From Chaetoderma sp. LZ-2023a (taxonomy: Eukaryota > Mollusca > Caudofoveata > Chaetodermatida > Chaetodermatidae), in assembly GCA_034401795.1 (NCBI GenBank), contig CM067360.1, forward strand, positions 117,494,572 through 117,558,571: a stretch of 64,000 nt of DNA, written 5' to 3'. Shown here piece after piece: positions 35,251-47,689 of the stretch (positions are counted from its first letter, which is position 1; each line of letters starts with the position of its first letter). The notes under the pieces are model-generated. The model had not been told where the DNA came from and made no database searches. It worked only from the letters and a program-made list of their open reading frames with translations. The position numbers and the translations under genes are program-made.

Positions 35251-36701
35251 GTGTAAGAGCCTGCTACTTTGACGTGCATTTGTGTCAAGCCTTTTACATA
35301 TTTAAACTTAGAATATAATGTTTTTATGTGATATAGCATATAATTCTTCGATTAATACATAACTACCTCAAAATAAAGAGCATATTATTTAGTAAATAAA
35401 ACATTTAAATTACCAAAACTGGATTCTACAATGTACTTGAGAAAAATGTCGATTTGCAGGCCAGTTAAAGACAATTTATGAATAGTTTTAACTGAGAATT
35501 ATTGGGTCGATAATCCAGCCAGTCTTCCCAGTCATAAATTTTCAAAAATAGTCTTGCCTAACCTGGCAATTTTACAGACATTTACTAATCCAAAATTTTT
35601 TATTTTCACAAATTTGGACTTAAAGGTTTAATTGTTTAACATGCATACATAGACATAAACAAAACACCAACATGTTAGTGTATTAATACTGTTGCTATAT
35701 AGTTAATATTTTTTGGTATTTACATGTAAGGGAAAGGGGGGGGGGGTTGGGTGGTCAGGGTACCTGTGATGGTTGGTATCTCATCGGTGTACTTGGAAAG
35801 ACAGTGCTGATAGTGAATTTAGTTAACAGTAAAACGAAAATTGGGATCGGTTGCCATTGATGCACACTTAAGAATGGGCCTTTTAGCACATAACCTGAGG
35901 TACTTAACCACCTCTACATTAGAAAAAATTATTAAAGCAGATTGCTGGACAGCAATAAATAAATAAACCCATGTTGACAATCACAGCAACAAGTAACACT
36001 AAGGCAATACATATAATTAATATATTTACATATGAAGTAAATTTTAAAAGTTTAGCTTAAAATAGTTTTTTCTATCAATAATTATGAACATATATCACAA
36101 ATAATCAAGGCTTTAGATTACACGTTAGCTATGACTGCAAGTCATGCCCACATGAAATCCGCCCATATTAGTGAGCCCAAATTAAAATTCTATGAACACT
36201 AATTAACTGATTTAGTCAATGAAATTCTCAGGGACGGATGCTGTGACATTTTATGGACATTCAGATGTCTTATATTGCTATTAAAAGTAAAATGGCTCAA
36301 AATCAATCTCTCAGATTTCAAAATTCTCTAATTTCTAGGAACATTGATGGATCCCGGACCAGATATGCGGTGTTCCCAAATAAGGTAAATCTAAAGGCCT
36401 GAACATATTGCCCAGGTGAGTAACAATACACAATTTAAAAGCAAAAGCATTAAATGAGAAATAAATAGATCATATAGATTGTAGAGGTTAAAGCATAATG
36501 ATGACATATAGTAAAATTATATTAAATACACTCTACATGGTATGTAAGAAGAAAATAATGCACTAAAGATGGCAATCTGCCATTGCATAACAACCACAGC
36601 ACCGCCCCACCCCACTCTCGCGCCCTCTCTCCCAGAGCATCATAAGGCCAGTATACAATAGGCAAATAATTGACTAAATAGTAGCAATTGTCACAGTCAG
36701 G
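35251..36701. other. AT-rich DNA with a MITE-B copy
   Basis: A MITE-B copy spans about 35,445-35,632 (CTTGAGAAAAATGTCGATTT, centre GGTCGATAATCCAGCC, right end TAAAGGTTTAA). A G-run lies at 35,739-35,749. The rest is AT-rich with no gene. Confidence 0.5.
35445..35632 (+). mobile_element. MITE-B copy 7
   Basis: Arms TTTGCAGGCCAGTTAAAGAC and AAATTTTCAAAAATAGTCTT around the imperfect centre GGTCGATAATCCAGCC; ends in CTTAAAGGTTTAA. Confidence 0.7.
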
Positions 36702-37491
36702 TTACTTGAGTTGTGTCAACTCATGAGAAGAGGTTACCAAAGCGGGACATGATGATGACCAGTTTCTATTAAATTCAATTTTGTCATGTTGTATGTTAGT
36801 TTTACACATGTAACCTATCAATGAACGTTCCACATAGATCCTGTCTAACATTGAAGCTAGCTTACCATCGGTTGAAGAACAAATAAATTCCCAGCCTTCT
36901 GTATTTTCAATGTGATAATTGTCTACCAAGCTTTTATATTTACAAATGTGTTTAAAAGATATTATGAGATGTGTCATTAAAATTAGACCCAGAGTATCTG
37001 TCTTTAGCCTCATCTAATATATAATTAAAGTCACTGCCCATAATTAGGTTTCATGCGTTCTGTCTAGAATTATTTTGGAAACATCATTTAGAAATTCACG
37101 GCGCAATTGATGAGAGGTTGGTGCATAAAGGCACAACAAATTTAAACTTGTGTTTAGTACATCAATTGATACACAAATATATCGTCCATTTATATCTGAT
37201 GACGACGATATAACGTCAACAAAGTTGAGGCAGCGAGGTAGGATAAGAATGGCCACTCCCGCACTATTATCTCGTGATAAAGAATACAAAAATCTGCCCT
37301 TTTGAAATATCTTTGAGAGATTCATATACCCCAGGTTTTTGAATTTTGGTCTCGTGTAGAAAAGCAATATCAACTCTCTCATTTTCTAATTCTTCAAGCA
37401 AGTGGCGCTGCTTTAATTCGGTGTTTAATCCTCTACAATTGATGGTACATATAATCATAATTTGTACAATGATGTTTACAAGCGCCATCAT
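36702..37491 (-). pseudogene. LINE C ORF2 start (AP endonuclease)
   Basis: Frames in sequence: IICTINCRGLNTELKQRHLL with FLHETKIQ (catalytic Glu), then DNSAGVAILILPRCLNFVDV and LNLLCLYAPTSHQLR. Next is the badly shifted GGDFN-equivalent region, then SSTDGKLASMLDRIYVERSL. The ORF2 ATG (37,491-37,489) overlaps the ORF1 stop TGA (37,490-37,488) in ATGA. Confidence 0.8.
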
Positions 37492-38820
37492 TTGGAAAAA
37501 CTGATTTGGTTTTTAGCTCGTTTCTTAGACCATTTACCTAATTTATCTGCGAGTTCAATGTTTCCTAGTTCTACCACAGACAAATATTCATATTTGGAAA
37601 TATCAGAATCATGGCGCAGTAGACGATATTTAACTCCTCTCGCCGTTACGTATGGTACTAACACTTCACCACCTGCTGATCGGTACATTGCCATTTCATC
37701 TTTCATCTGTGAACTCTGTGTTGAATAGACATGTCTGATACTGTAACTGACATTGTATCATCATCCATATCATTTTCCTCAATAACAGATTCTGAGCTAT
37801 TGTCTTCTTTATGGCACTCATTGCCACTTAAGTTACTTTTGGCTGGAGCATCATTTACCAAATCTTCAAAGCTTATAGGAAAATCGGCTGCATTTTCCGT
37901 ATTCTGAGACCTAAATTTATCCTGTCCTAATTTTAACTCATCTTCTAACGATTGTAATCTGGCTCTTCTGCAAGATCGTCATTTTTCTGCGTTTCTTCTA
38001 CATCCACGTTTGGCTCCACTGCATTTTGATTATTTTCTGAGGTTAAAATTATGCCCTCCTCTATTACTTGAATTTCATCAACTGCAGTTACTTTAACAGG
38101 AGTTGACGATTTGTTTGTGTCATTTTCAGTGGCATGAACCTCGGCAGTAGCTTCCGTAGCGATTGCCACAGAAACAGTTGAGTCAGTTGCATTCTTTAAT
38201 GGTGGATTGCCTTCGGGCAAGGCAGTCGTGTTCTGTCTTTTTGGACAGCGACATTTAAAATTGTCAACTGGACCACAGAGCAGATATTTGTTTCGATTGG
38301 GACAATCTGTTGCCAGATGGTCAGTACGTAGGCAGATCCGTCACACTAATTTGCCCTCTATACCACACGAGCAGGACGAAACTGTCTCCAGCGTCAATCT
38401 GTTTAATAAAGGACTATCCACTTTTAAAAAACCAGATGCGTCTTACACCGTTTTCTAGCATCCTGTCGAAGGGATATGTTTCTCGTTCAATCTTTTGCAC
38501 TTTGCCGTACATTTTCAGTTCATTCATAATTCCGTCACATGGAATTTCTAGTGGAACTTTCATCTTCACTAACAACCTATCTGACTCGATTTCCTCTACA
38601 TTACATACTTCATCTTTCACAATAAGAACATCTTCTAGCAGCTTCTCCGTGATACCTTCATTTGACACTGTTCAGTTTTCGTAATATTAATGAGACCGTG
38701 CAAAATAGCAGGTCCCGCACCAACCACGTCATTTAACCCATGATACACGTCAATTCCAGTGACACCCTGCCCATTAGTTGTTATGTTAAGGCTGAGGGTA
38801 CGTTTGTATTCGGTTGCCAT
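37488..38820 (-). pseudogene. LINE C ORF1 (nucleic-acid-binding protein)
   Basis: Broken homologue of ORF1 in LINEs A and B: start MATEYKRTLSLN, then VEEIESDRLLVKMKVPLEIP, then a degraded zinc-knuckle region. Next comes the acidic linker with VDEIQVIEEGIILT and the C-terminal block SAGGEVLVPYVTARGVKYR. Several frameshifts. Confidence 0.8.
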
Positions 38821-39522
38821 TTGATATTACGGCGCAATGGCAATCATTAAAGCAATATGGCGTATCAGGTTAAACGTTAAAATAACGCCACTTTAAAACG
38901 CCTGGTCAGTATAAATACACACTAAACTGCCATAATGGTTATCTATAGAGACCACTAAGCCTAGATTCAAACAAAATTACCAACACGCAAAGAGCTAAAC
39001 ACTAATAAATTAGCGTCCCGTTTAGAACGTGCGATCCACTGGCAAATATCCGGCGATATTAACAGCCGTATATTCGTCAGTCTAATCATGTTGACCGTCT
39101 TCAGGTAACTGGTGTAGCTTAAAATCGTCAACGCTCTGAACTAACAAATTGATTAACTAACAAAAGATTTGTCCGCCAAAATGTCAACTATAAATGTCCC
39201 CCCTGATAAAGCATTGTTACTAATAGAACCATTCAAAATGAACAACGGGGACGGGCCGAATCTTGACAAAAGAAAAAGAGAAACGAGTATGCTCAGTGAT
39301 CAGCAAAAATGGCTAACCACAGAGGCGATTTTAGCTTTCAATCTGAAAACTCAGGTCACGATTGCGACTTCATACAATCAAGCACATACACACAGAGAAG
39401 AAATAAGGAAACTACATGCAGGTAGAAAACCAACTGAACAAAAAATATGTACATAAGCTTACAAGAAACTAGTAATACGAGTAGATAGCGTAGATCTAAA
39501 AACAAGTCTTTTGGCTTTGAAA

Positions 39523-39576
39523 ACTACTACTACTGCTGCTGCTGCTGCTACTGCTGCTGCTGCTGCTACTACTACT
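39523..39576. repeat. (TAC)n/(TGC)n microsatellite at the LINE C 5' end
   Basis: About 18 triplets, mixed CTA and CTG. Directly followed by GGGT and GGAT tetranucleotide runs (39,577-39,635). Confidence 0.9.
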
Positions 39577-39635
39577 GGGGAGGAGGGTGGGTGGGTGGGT
39601 GGGTGGGTGGGTAGATGGATGGATGGATGGATTGG
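39577..39635. repeat. (GGGT)n then (GGAT)n
   Basis: GGAGGAGGGTGGGTGGGTGG passing to AGATGGATGGATGGATGG. Confidence 0.85.
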
Positions 39636-39776
39636 CGGATTGATGGATATGTATGGCTGAGAAGGATCAACGAATGAACCCCATATTACTGTAAATTCGT
39701 AGCTATCTTGAACAGCTGGGGTATCCAGTCATTACAATTTCAGTTCCTACAAACTACATTCAAATGTCCGGCCATC

Positions 39777-40013
39777 TTAGCCCTTTGTGATCTAGATTGA
39801 CCGGATAAAATTGATATTTCTGCTTGCTGTAGGTCAAACTGATTCCCGTGAGAGATACATCATTTTGTAAAAGATTATCCACTGTAATGACTGGCCTGAC
39901 CGTCGAGCACGGCATTCCAAGGTTACATTTTCAAAAAATAATATAAGGAGCTGCACATAGATATTCCTCAAGACCATGCAGTGATTTTGACCGCCAGGTC
40001 TCTGAAGAGTTAA
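39777..40013 (+). mobile_element. MITE-B copy 8, degenerate
   Basis: TTAGCCCTTTGTGATC at the left, CTGAAGAGTTAA at the right; internal AATGACTGGCCTGACCGTCG, GGTTACATTTTCAAAAAAT, and CTCAAGACCATGCAGTG. Confidence 0.6.
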
Positions 40014-40451
40014 TCTAACAAGCCATTCATATAAAGGAAATCTAAACAAAAGAGGCTATTTATCACATTCGTGTGTTGTCACTAAGCTCCACCACCCCAC
40101 CTCGCCCATCCTGCTAACTTAGAAACTACAATGGTAGGGACAATTTTGTGGAATGTTTGCTTATCTAAACGCTTATACAGGCGCTATCAGAAATTAATAG
40201 GACTAATTTAAATCTTTAAAATGATCAAAATACAACGAATTGCTCTTTGAATAATTTGACTGAAATTATTGCTATCATATGTAATACTGAGCCTAATGTG
40301 TTGAATGTTTTTGCCCTAATTTGACCAGAATTAATTGTGAACTCAAACAACAATACCATTCAGTCTAATTGTGTTAACACATTTTTCTCAAAATTCTTTG
40401 CACAATTATTTTGAAATTAACTTCAGAACTATTTTCAATTTTCCTCAAAAT

Positions 40452-40838
40452 CAGTAAAGATCAGCGGGCGTAGTAGCATTTGGGTAGTATAATACATATA
40501 GTCGGCAGAAAAATTTCAGAAAAATTAATGGCGCTCTTGTTTACATTTTCAATTTACTTTATTGTAAGGTTTTGTAAATTACCATTCAATCCATGTGTGG
40601 TAGTAGGCCCGTGTGGCGAGTGCAACTATTCAACAAATGAAAAGTGACTCGTCAATCAATGACAAATAAGTCAATCATTGACGCCGGTGGGCTGAGTCTT
40701 TAAAGATCAGCGGGCGTAGTAGCATTTGGGTAGCATAACATATATAGTCAGCAGGAAAATTACAGAAAAATAGATGGAAATAGATGGCGCTCTTGTTTCC
40801 ATTTTTGATTTACTTTGTTGTAAGGTTTTGTAAATTAC
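40452..40838 (-). repeat. Duplicated 3' UTR segment of LINE A
   Basis: A block of about 135 bp beginning AAGATCAGCGGGCGTAGTAG occurs at about 40,456-40,585 and again at 40,702-40,838, offset by about 246 bp. The intervening 40,594-40,695 block (GTAGTAGGCCCGTGTGGCGA ... CAATCATTGACGCCGG) has two relatives in the LINE B 3' UTR (47,440-47,545 and 47,587-47,695). Confidence 0.8.
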
Positions 40839-41068
40839 CCGGGAACAAATAACCCTATAAAACTCTGTGCAAATTCCTAAAATTACCTGGGACAATTTTA
40901 TAATTCAATGGCAACTTACTTTATCGATTGATTATTAAATTACCCCAGTCTGTTTATTTGTTAACATGAATTATTAAACATAACAATAGCAAAGTGCAGA
41001 CTAAAATGAATTACATGACACAGATTAATTAAAAGACACAGATAAATCAGCTGTAGTAATTAAATGAT

Positions 41069-44000
41069 TTAAGCTAGTGCAGGCTCATTTATTTTTACAG
41101 CTCCCAACTCTATTGAAACTATGTTTGTTTTGCACCATATGTCCTCGAATACTTTTTCTTTACCATGCTGCTTTAATCTAAAATATTCGCAAGGAATATG
41201 ATTCAGCAGCAATGAACGAAATATTGCCTTTATTGCTCTATTGTGATTGCCCATAGATGGATTTTTCGTCTGTGCACACCGATGTTTCCAAATGGCCCAA
41301 ACACCTATGGTTAGTATTGTTATTAAAATAGTCCTTTCAGACTTTATGATATTTACACGGCTTGATCCAAATTCTCTAAATAAGACTACATGCGTGTCTA
41401 GAACAATGGGCTTCGCTCCAAATTTTGCCAAGATTTGGCTGATATAGTCCCAAAATTGTGACGATATTGGACATTCCACAAATAAATGCTCGATTGTTTC
41501 CTCGTCTGTTTGACATAAGTAACACCTATCAGAAGTCGTAATATTGCACTTGTATGTCAAGTGTCCCACCCATAGCCGTCGATGTAGTAATCGCCACAAT
41601 AAATCACGAGCCATATTTGGTATGTATGGAGAATGTAAGATTTTCCATACATTTTTCCAACTGGATGGTTTAAAGCTTGAGTCATCCCATCTCCTAATTG
41701 CTATGGGAGGTGTTACTTGTTTTCGTCTCATAATATGGTACCATTCCTTGGATCTCATCTTGTATTTTAACATCTCATCATCAAGAACTAATGCGGGTTG
41801 TGGAGTCAAACTACTATTATTTACATTTGGCAGACGAAACCATTCAATTGGTACAGCATGATTTATTTATTTAGCAACCGCTGGACATCTATATGCCTCA
41901 TATGTGTTTTTCTAGCTACTTCTTGCATTGAAATCCATCTACGTGTTTGAGGGTGTATCATATCAGATAAATGTTGAATGCCATATTTTGCAAAGGACGG
42001 TAGATAAAGTACTGCATTGTTATAACATATATTACTATTGCCCCACAATTGCTGTTCTAGTACTTCCTTCCAGCACGTAGGTGGAGGCATGTATCTGTCA
42101 AATATTTCTAACTCCTTAACTTGATCTTTAAACACATCTGGTATCATTTGGCTATTCGGAGGTGGCTTCTTTGAGGTAAAAACATGCTCCGCCAGAAATG
42201 GTTCTACAATTCTCTCCATGAGAGCTCGTGAAACACATGCCCACGTCTCATCTGATGTAATAAGATCATCCAAAAATTTTAACCTTAAAGAAACACATTT
42301 CACTTTAATATCAATTAAATCAAGTCCTCCTTCTAACTTAGCATTATTGAGAACACGATGGGAAACTAAATGATTCTTTTCTTCCCATATGAATGACAAT
42401 ATCAACTCATTAACCTCCTTTTCTACATGTTTTGGCATGTGTACAACAGATGCTGTATACCATAGACCAGATAATGCCAAGTTGTTGACAACAAACACTC
42501 TACCAAAGATTGAAAGACGACGACGCTTCCAATTTGCTAATATTCTCTTAAGCTTAGATACTCGTTCATTCCAATTTTGTATTGTATTCGGTTTCCTGCC
42601 AAAATAGATGCCTAAAATCTTAATGGTATCATTAGACCAATTGATTTCAAGTGGCTGGTCATTCCGCTCTTTCCATGGCCCCAAAAATAATCCTTTGGAT
42701 TTTCCTTTATTGATTTTCAAACCAGATGCATTTTGGAACTTTTCTAGTACGTGGTTTAAAATTGCAAAATCATTGTTTGAACTGGTAAACACAGTTGTGT
42801 CATCAGCATATTGTGACAGCTTAAGTGGTCTTTCTATGCCACGAATACATATGCCTTGAAAGTTATTATTTTGCCTCAATGCTATGCCAAGTGATTCCAT
42901 CACAATAACAAATAATAATGGCGATAGGGAACATCCCTGTCTAACCCCACGTTCTAAGACAATTTCTCTGGATAATTGATTGTTCACTAAATAGCTACTC
43001 TTGATATCCGTATATAAAATCTTAACCCATTTAATAAAGTTTGAGCCTAACCCAAACGATTGCAAAGAATTAAAAAGAAAATCCCAATCCACACGGTCAA
43101 ATGCCTTTTCATTGTCCAAGGCAATCACAGCTGAAGGGATGCTATCCTTCTCAACCAATTGTATAAGGTCTCTTATTACCATGGTATTGGTTAGAATTGT
43201 CCTCCTGGGTACAGCACATGTCTGCTCTGTTCCAATGATTTCTCCTAAAACACTACCTAGTTTCAATGTTAGTGCTCTGGATATTATTTTGTAGTCTACA
43301 CATAGTAGAGAAATTGGTCTGTAGTTCTGAATTAGACTTCTGTCATTTCCTTTATATATTAGCCTTACGTATGCCCTAGCCATAGTTGGTGGTAAATGGC
43401 CTTTCTAAAAAATTTCAGTGCCCAATTCTTCCATTATTGGATCTACAAGGTGCCAAAACGTTTGGTAAAATTCAACTGGAAGGCCATCACACCCCGGTGA
43501 TTTTTCTAGTTTCATACCTTTAAGGGATTTAGTTAAATCTTCTAGTGTTAAGGGTTGATCACAAAATTCACTGCCTGTGTCTGACACCTTTTTGTCTATA
43601 TTTGCTAACAAATCCAATTTTGCATCTTCATCAATTCCCTCTGACTTGTACAATGACTCATAGTAATTGCATACAATAGTACTCATTTCATTGTTGGTAA
43701 AGATGGTTGAACAATCCGGCATGTTTAATGAGCACATCACCTTATCTATTGCCCGTGCTTTTCTAATGTGCAAAAATATCGGGTTGGCTTTCCCCCGTCT
43801 GCGTGCATCTGGGCTCTTGCTCTAATTTTTGCACCCTCAAACTCATATTGTTCTATATCTCTTATTTTACTTTTAATTTTAACCAGTAATTCATAATAAT
43901 TATCTTCACCATTATTTACTTTAGCATTAGTTTTCATCAGTGATCGATGAAGTGTTTTCTTGCGTTTGCGTATTTCCTGTGCTTTTCTAATAGCATACTT

Positions 44001-44930
44001 TCGGGAAACGTACTTTAAATCCAGTTTTACATCCTCCCACCATTGCAATGTGCTCTTATATGATGCTTTCCTATTAATCCAATGTTGCCAACAACTCTCT
44101 ATATTATTCTTATAAAATTCTTCTCCCAACAGTGTTGTGTTTAATTTCCAAAACCCGACCCCTTTTGTTACCCAGTCAGCATTGGCAAAGGCTACACAAA
44201 CCATGTTATGATCGGAGAATGCAACTGGCTTAATATTAACATCTCTCCAGTACCCTGTTAACAAACTATTCACATAAATTCTGTCGATCCTTGAACCAAC
44301 TTTACCATCTACCGAAAACCATGTAAGATCTTTACCATGAGGTTTTGATATTCTATAGGTGTCAACTAAATTTTCATTATCACATATTTCTTTTAAGAGT
44401 CTATGTGATGTATCAGTATAAGTTGAAGTTGCATTCCTGTCATTTTCTTTGTCTATGACACAATTAAAGTCACCACCCATTACTAAGTTTTCAGTGATGT
44501 TATCTAGTGATGTTTTAGACATCTCCTTAAAAAAATTATGACGTAGTTGATGAGATGCAGGTGCATATATACACAGCAACGTGATACGTGTTTGTTGTAT
44601 ATCTAGAGTGACTCTCACCCAGCGACCATTTGCACCTGATACTGAAGAGATTATATTTACATAGGCTGAACAACGAGGGAGTATAACAATTGCTACGCCT
44701 GCACTATTATCTTGAGATAACGAATAAAATATTCTGGATCCAGAAATCTTTTCTAAATTATCGTATGATTCTGACTTCCGAATTTTTGTTTCCTGTATCA
44801 AAGCAATGTCAATCTGTTCATTTTTCAGAGTCTCTAGTAAGTGACGTTGCTTTATGTCACTATTTAAGCCTCTACAATTGAGTGTGCAAATTAGCATAAA
44901 AGGTAATAAAATGCTGTGTAAAACCGCCAT
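41069..44930 (-). pseudogene. LINE A ORF2: AP endonuclease, reverse transcriptase, CCHC finger
   Basis: About 1,280 codons overall. Endonuclease 44,930-43,750 is intact: LNCRGLNSD (Asn), LIQETKIRK (Glu), GGDFNCVID, DRIYVNS, and FSDHNMV. A frameshift near 43,760 separates it from the next piece, which has GAKIRARAQ-type linker just upstream and SPGCDGLPVEFYQTFW. A TAG near 43,400 interrupts the frame. RT then reads through 43,383-41,863 with VIALDNEKAFDRVDW and QYADDTTVF, both catalytic blocks present. A frameshift near 41,850 precedes the C-terminal piece with RDLLWRLLHRRLWVGHLTYK and the finger CYLCQTDEETIEHLFVEC. Normal stop at 41,069. Confidence 0.88.
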
Positions 44931-45008
44931 TATTAAGCTAACAAGATTTTGTTTTTTTCGACCCTCTCCTAGACCATTTACCTATTTTACTCACAAACGC
45001 TGCATTAC

Positions 45009-46345
45009 TTAGCTCAACTTTTCCAAATGCTTATATTTTAATATATCTGAATCATGACGCAGATGCCTATATTTAACACCATTTGCCGTCACATATGGAA
45101 CTAACACCTCTCCTGCCTCTGACCTGTACATGACCATTTCATCAGGTGATTTAGAACTCTGTGTTTGAATGGATATATCAGATTCAACGACTGACATATT
45201 ATCGTCTTCTATATCACTTTCCTCTATTTCTGATTCAGAACTCTCTCCATCTTTCTGTCGCTTTGTTCCACTCAATCGATCCGAGACACCAATTACTTTC
45301 TCTATATTATTTAGATCGTCTAGATTGAGTGTACTCAGTGGAAAATCAAAGTTAGTTTCAGTATCTTGCGACCTGAATTTTACTTGTCCTAAATTAAAAC
45401 TCTCTTCCAGAGGGTATTGATCATCATCTTCAACTTGTGTGGAATTAGCCTCTCTGTCATCAAACTTGGATTGACTTGTTACTGGAGTAAGACTTAGCCC
45501 CTCATCTAGAACCTCTATTTCATCGCCTGCTACTACAGCGATTGGATTCTTAGTTTTTTCCCCATGCTTCTCATTAACATGGACTTCAGCTACAATCTCA
45601 GCAACTACTGGTTCGATGACATTTTCCTTAGCAACGTGCTTCCCATTAGTATGGATTTCAGCTACAATCTCAGCAGCTACCGGTTCTATGACATTCTCTT
45701 TAGAGACAACTTGCTCTGCACTTTTATCAGCACCCTTTTTGACATATTTGTTCTGCGGGCATCGCCACTTAAAATGATCAGATGATCCACAAACTAGACA
45801 TTTGTTTTTGTTAGGGCAATCTGTTGCAAGATGTTCTGTGCTTAAGCAGATTCTACACTCTTTGATTTGCCCCTGTACCATAATGGCAAGATAAATCGAC
45901 CATCTATGGTGACCTTGCTTGGGAGAGGTTGCTCTACCTTTTCAAACCAAATTCTTCTGATGCCATTTTCTAAGGTTCGATCAAATGGATAGGTCTCGTG
46001 TTCTACTTTGTCCACTTTGCCATACTTGATCAATTCAGTGATAACCCGTTCATCTGGGATCTCTAATGGAACCTTCATCTTGACTAATAGACGATCAGAA
46101 TCTATTTCCTCCACATTACACACCTCACCCTTCACGACAAGGACCTCGTCGAGCAACTTTTCCTTCACACTTTCATTAACTACGGTGACATTCCATACAG
46201 ATTTGGAAACATTAACGAGACCTTGAAGGACCCGTGGCCCTGCCCCAACTACATCCTTCAACCCATGATACACCTCAATTGCTGAAATACCCCAAGCCTT
46301 TGTCGTGATTTTAAGACTCAGGGTCCGCTTATATGAGGTTGCCAT
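45009..46345 (-). pseudogene. LINE A ORF1: RNA-binding protein with two zinc knuckles
   Basis: Starts MATSYKRTLSLKI at 46,345. The first 160 residues include an RRM-like region with IDSDRLLVKMKVPLEIPDER and GIRRIWFEKVE. A frameshift at about 45,880 leads into two perfect CX2CX4HX4C knuckles (CRICLSTEHLATDC and CLVCGSSDHFKWRC). An acidic, Ser/Glu-rich stretch and GEVLVPYVTANGVKYRHLRH follow. A second frameshift near 45,020 ends the frame early; the expected tail (KIGKWSRRGSKK) is visible in another frame to about 44,945. ORF1 would coat the element RNA. It overlaps or nearly overlaps ORF2. Confidence 0.85.
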
Positions 46346-47027
46346 GGTGTTTTATAAAAAGACGAACCCCATCCTACTACAATATATAATACAAATATAT
46401 AACACCAAGACGTCGGGGAAAGAGCTAAACACTAAATAAATAGTGTCCCCTTTTGAAACCCTGACGTCTACCAACAAATATACGAATAGAGAGTACAGTC
46501 GTATATTTGTTAGTTTGAACCACTTTCTAAGTGGTTCACTAACACCTAACCGATTAAAGTGGTTTCCTAATGCATACTAACATATTACAGTCATATATTT
46601 GTTAGTCTGTTCGAGTTGACCGGGGACAGCCAACTGACTATAAGGATTTATATCGTTAAAGAACTAGGCTTGTGCTTACAAATGACAAAGGAATTAAATC
46701 CACTCACTCAAGCGATCTTGCCAAATATAATGCGCTAGCCTACGAACTATAGAAATAGCAGACTGGCGCAGCGAGAAATGTATTGCATTGACCACAGTAA
46801 GAGGATCCCTACTAAATGGCGGAAACCGCCAGCTAAGAGGAATGCCTTTAGAAAATGGAGACACAAAATGCGCTCCAACCAAGACAAGAATTTACAAATT
46901 AAACATAAAGTTTGAAAGGAAACACTAATACGAAATATATGTATAAAATTTATCTACAAAATCGCGCTAGAAACTAGCAAATTCGGGCAGCAATTGCAGA
47001 GCTAAATAAACGCGTGCGTTCACTTCG

Positions 47028-47028
<1 letters not shown>
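46346..47028 (-). promoter_or_regulatory. LINE A 5' UTR
   Basis: 683 bp, the same length as the LINE B 5' UTR and nearly identical to it along its whole length. It contains hairpin-forming inverted words (AACAAATATACGA with TCGTATATTTGTT; GAACCACTT with AAGTGGTTC). A LINE 5' UTR normally holds the internal promoter; no specific site is recognised. Confidence 0.7.
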
Positions 47029-47114
<86 letters not shown>

Positions 47115-47153
47115 ACTGCTACTGCTACTACTACTACTACTAGTACTAGTACT
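47029..47153. repeat. (TAC)n/(TGC)n microsatellite between LINEs B and A
   Basis: About 41 triplets. On the minus strand it joins the LINE B poly(A) end (47,154-47,169, A-rich with one G) to the first base of LINE A. Confidence 0.92.
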
Positions 47154-47689
47154 TTTTTTCTTTTTTTTTGAAAATCCGACGCTGACGCAGTCGGACACAC
47201 CTCACGGAGGAACTCCTTTAAAAAGGCTTGCAAACCCCCATAAAAAATCGGGTGAAATAGCAGGCTTTATTAATAGCATATGAATAACAATACAAACTTA
47301 ACATATCAAAACAGTGCAAGCTAAAATACTCTATTACCATATACCACACCCATGGCATAACTACATAGAAAAGAAACCCTAAATAAAGAGCTGATAACAT
47401 AATATAATTCAACAAAGCCATTACTGTTTGCACACCGTGTAGTAGTAGACCCAAACGGCGAGCATAGTTACCCAATACTTTGTACATTGACTCATCAATA
47501 ATTAGCAGTAAGTTACTGCTACTCATTGACACCATTGAGCCGATTCATGACCGGCATGCTAAGTAGATCATATGCAGTTCAACGTAGCACACCGTATAGT
47601 AGTGGGCCCAAATGACGAGTGCAGCTCTCCAACTAGTGGCGAGGTGACTCGTCAATACGTAGCAAAAGGTTGCTCATTGACGCCAGTTG

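Larger units (their letters stand above)
36702..39522 (-). mobile_element. LINE C: Tx1-like, 5' end kept, 3' part missing
   Basis: Read right to left: 5' UTR (39,522-38,821), ORF1 (38,820-37,488, broken) and the start of ORF2 (37,491-36,702), ending in mid-endonuclease. The RT is absent. The 5' end lies against a TAC/TGC microsatellite, as in LINEs A and B. Protein sequence is closer to LINE B than to A. Loss of the 3' part instead of the 5' part is not the usual outcome of target-primed copying, so a later deletion is likely. Confidence 0.85.
40445..47028 (-). mobile_element. LINE A: Tx1-like non-LTR retrotransposon
   Basis: Read right to left: 5' UTR of 683 bp (47,028-46,346), ORF1 (46,345 to about 44,960), ORF2 (44,930-41,069) and a 3' UTR with internal duplications to at least 40,445. 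ORF2 has an APE endonuclease, RT and C-terminal CCHC finger; RT wording (YRPISLLCVDYKIISRAL, RGVRQGCSLSPLLF, QYADDTTVF) places it in the Tx1 branch of the L1 group. Few coding lesions: one ORF1 frameshift plus a C-terminal one, and two frameshifts and one stop in ORF2. The exact 3' end was not found. Confidence 0.88.

Noticed and set aside
39169-39456. 95-codon plus-strand ORF with Lys/Glu-rich composition
   Set aside because: It lies antisense in the LINE C 5' UTR, shows no domain, and has no equivalent in the 5' UTRs of A or B.
42389-43294. Plus-strand ORFs of 70-97 codons
   Set aside because: Antisense shadows of the LINE A reverse transcriptase.
46967-47283. Poly-Leu, poly-Ser and poly-Val ORFs
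   Set aside because: They are readings of the TAC/TGC microsatellite in different frames.
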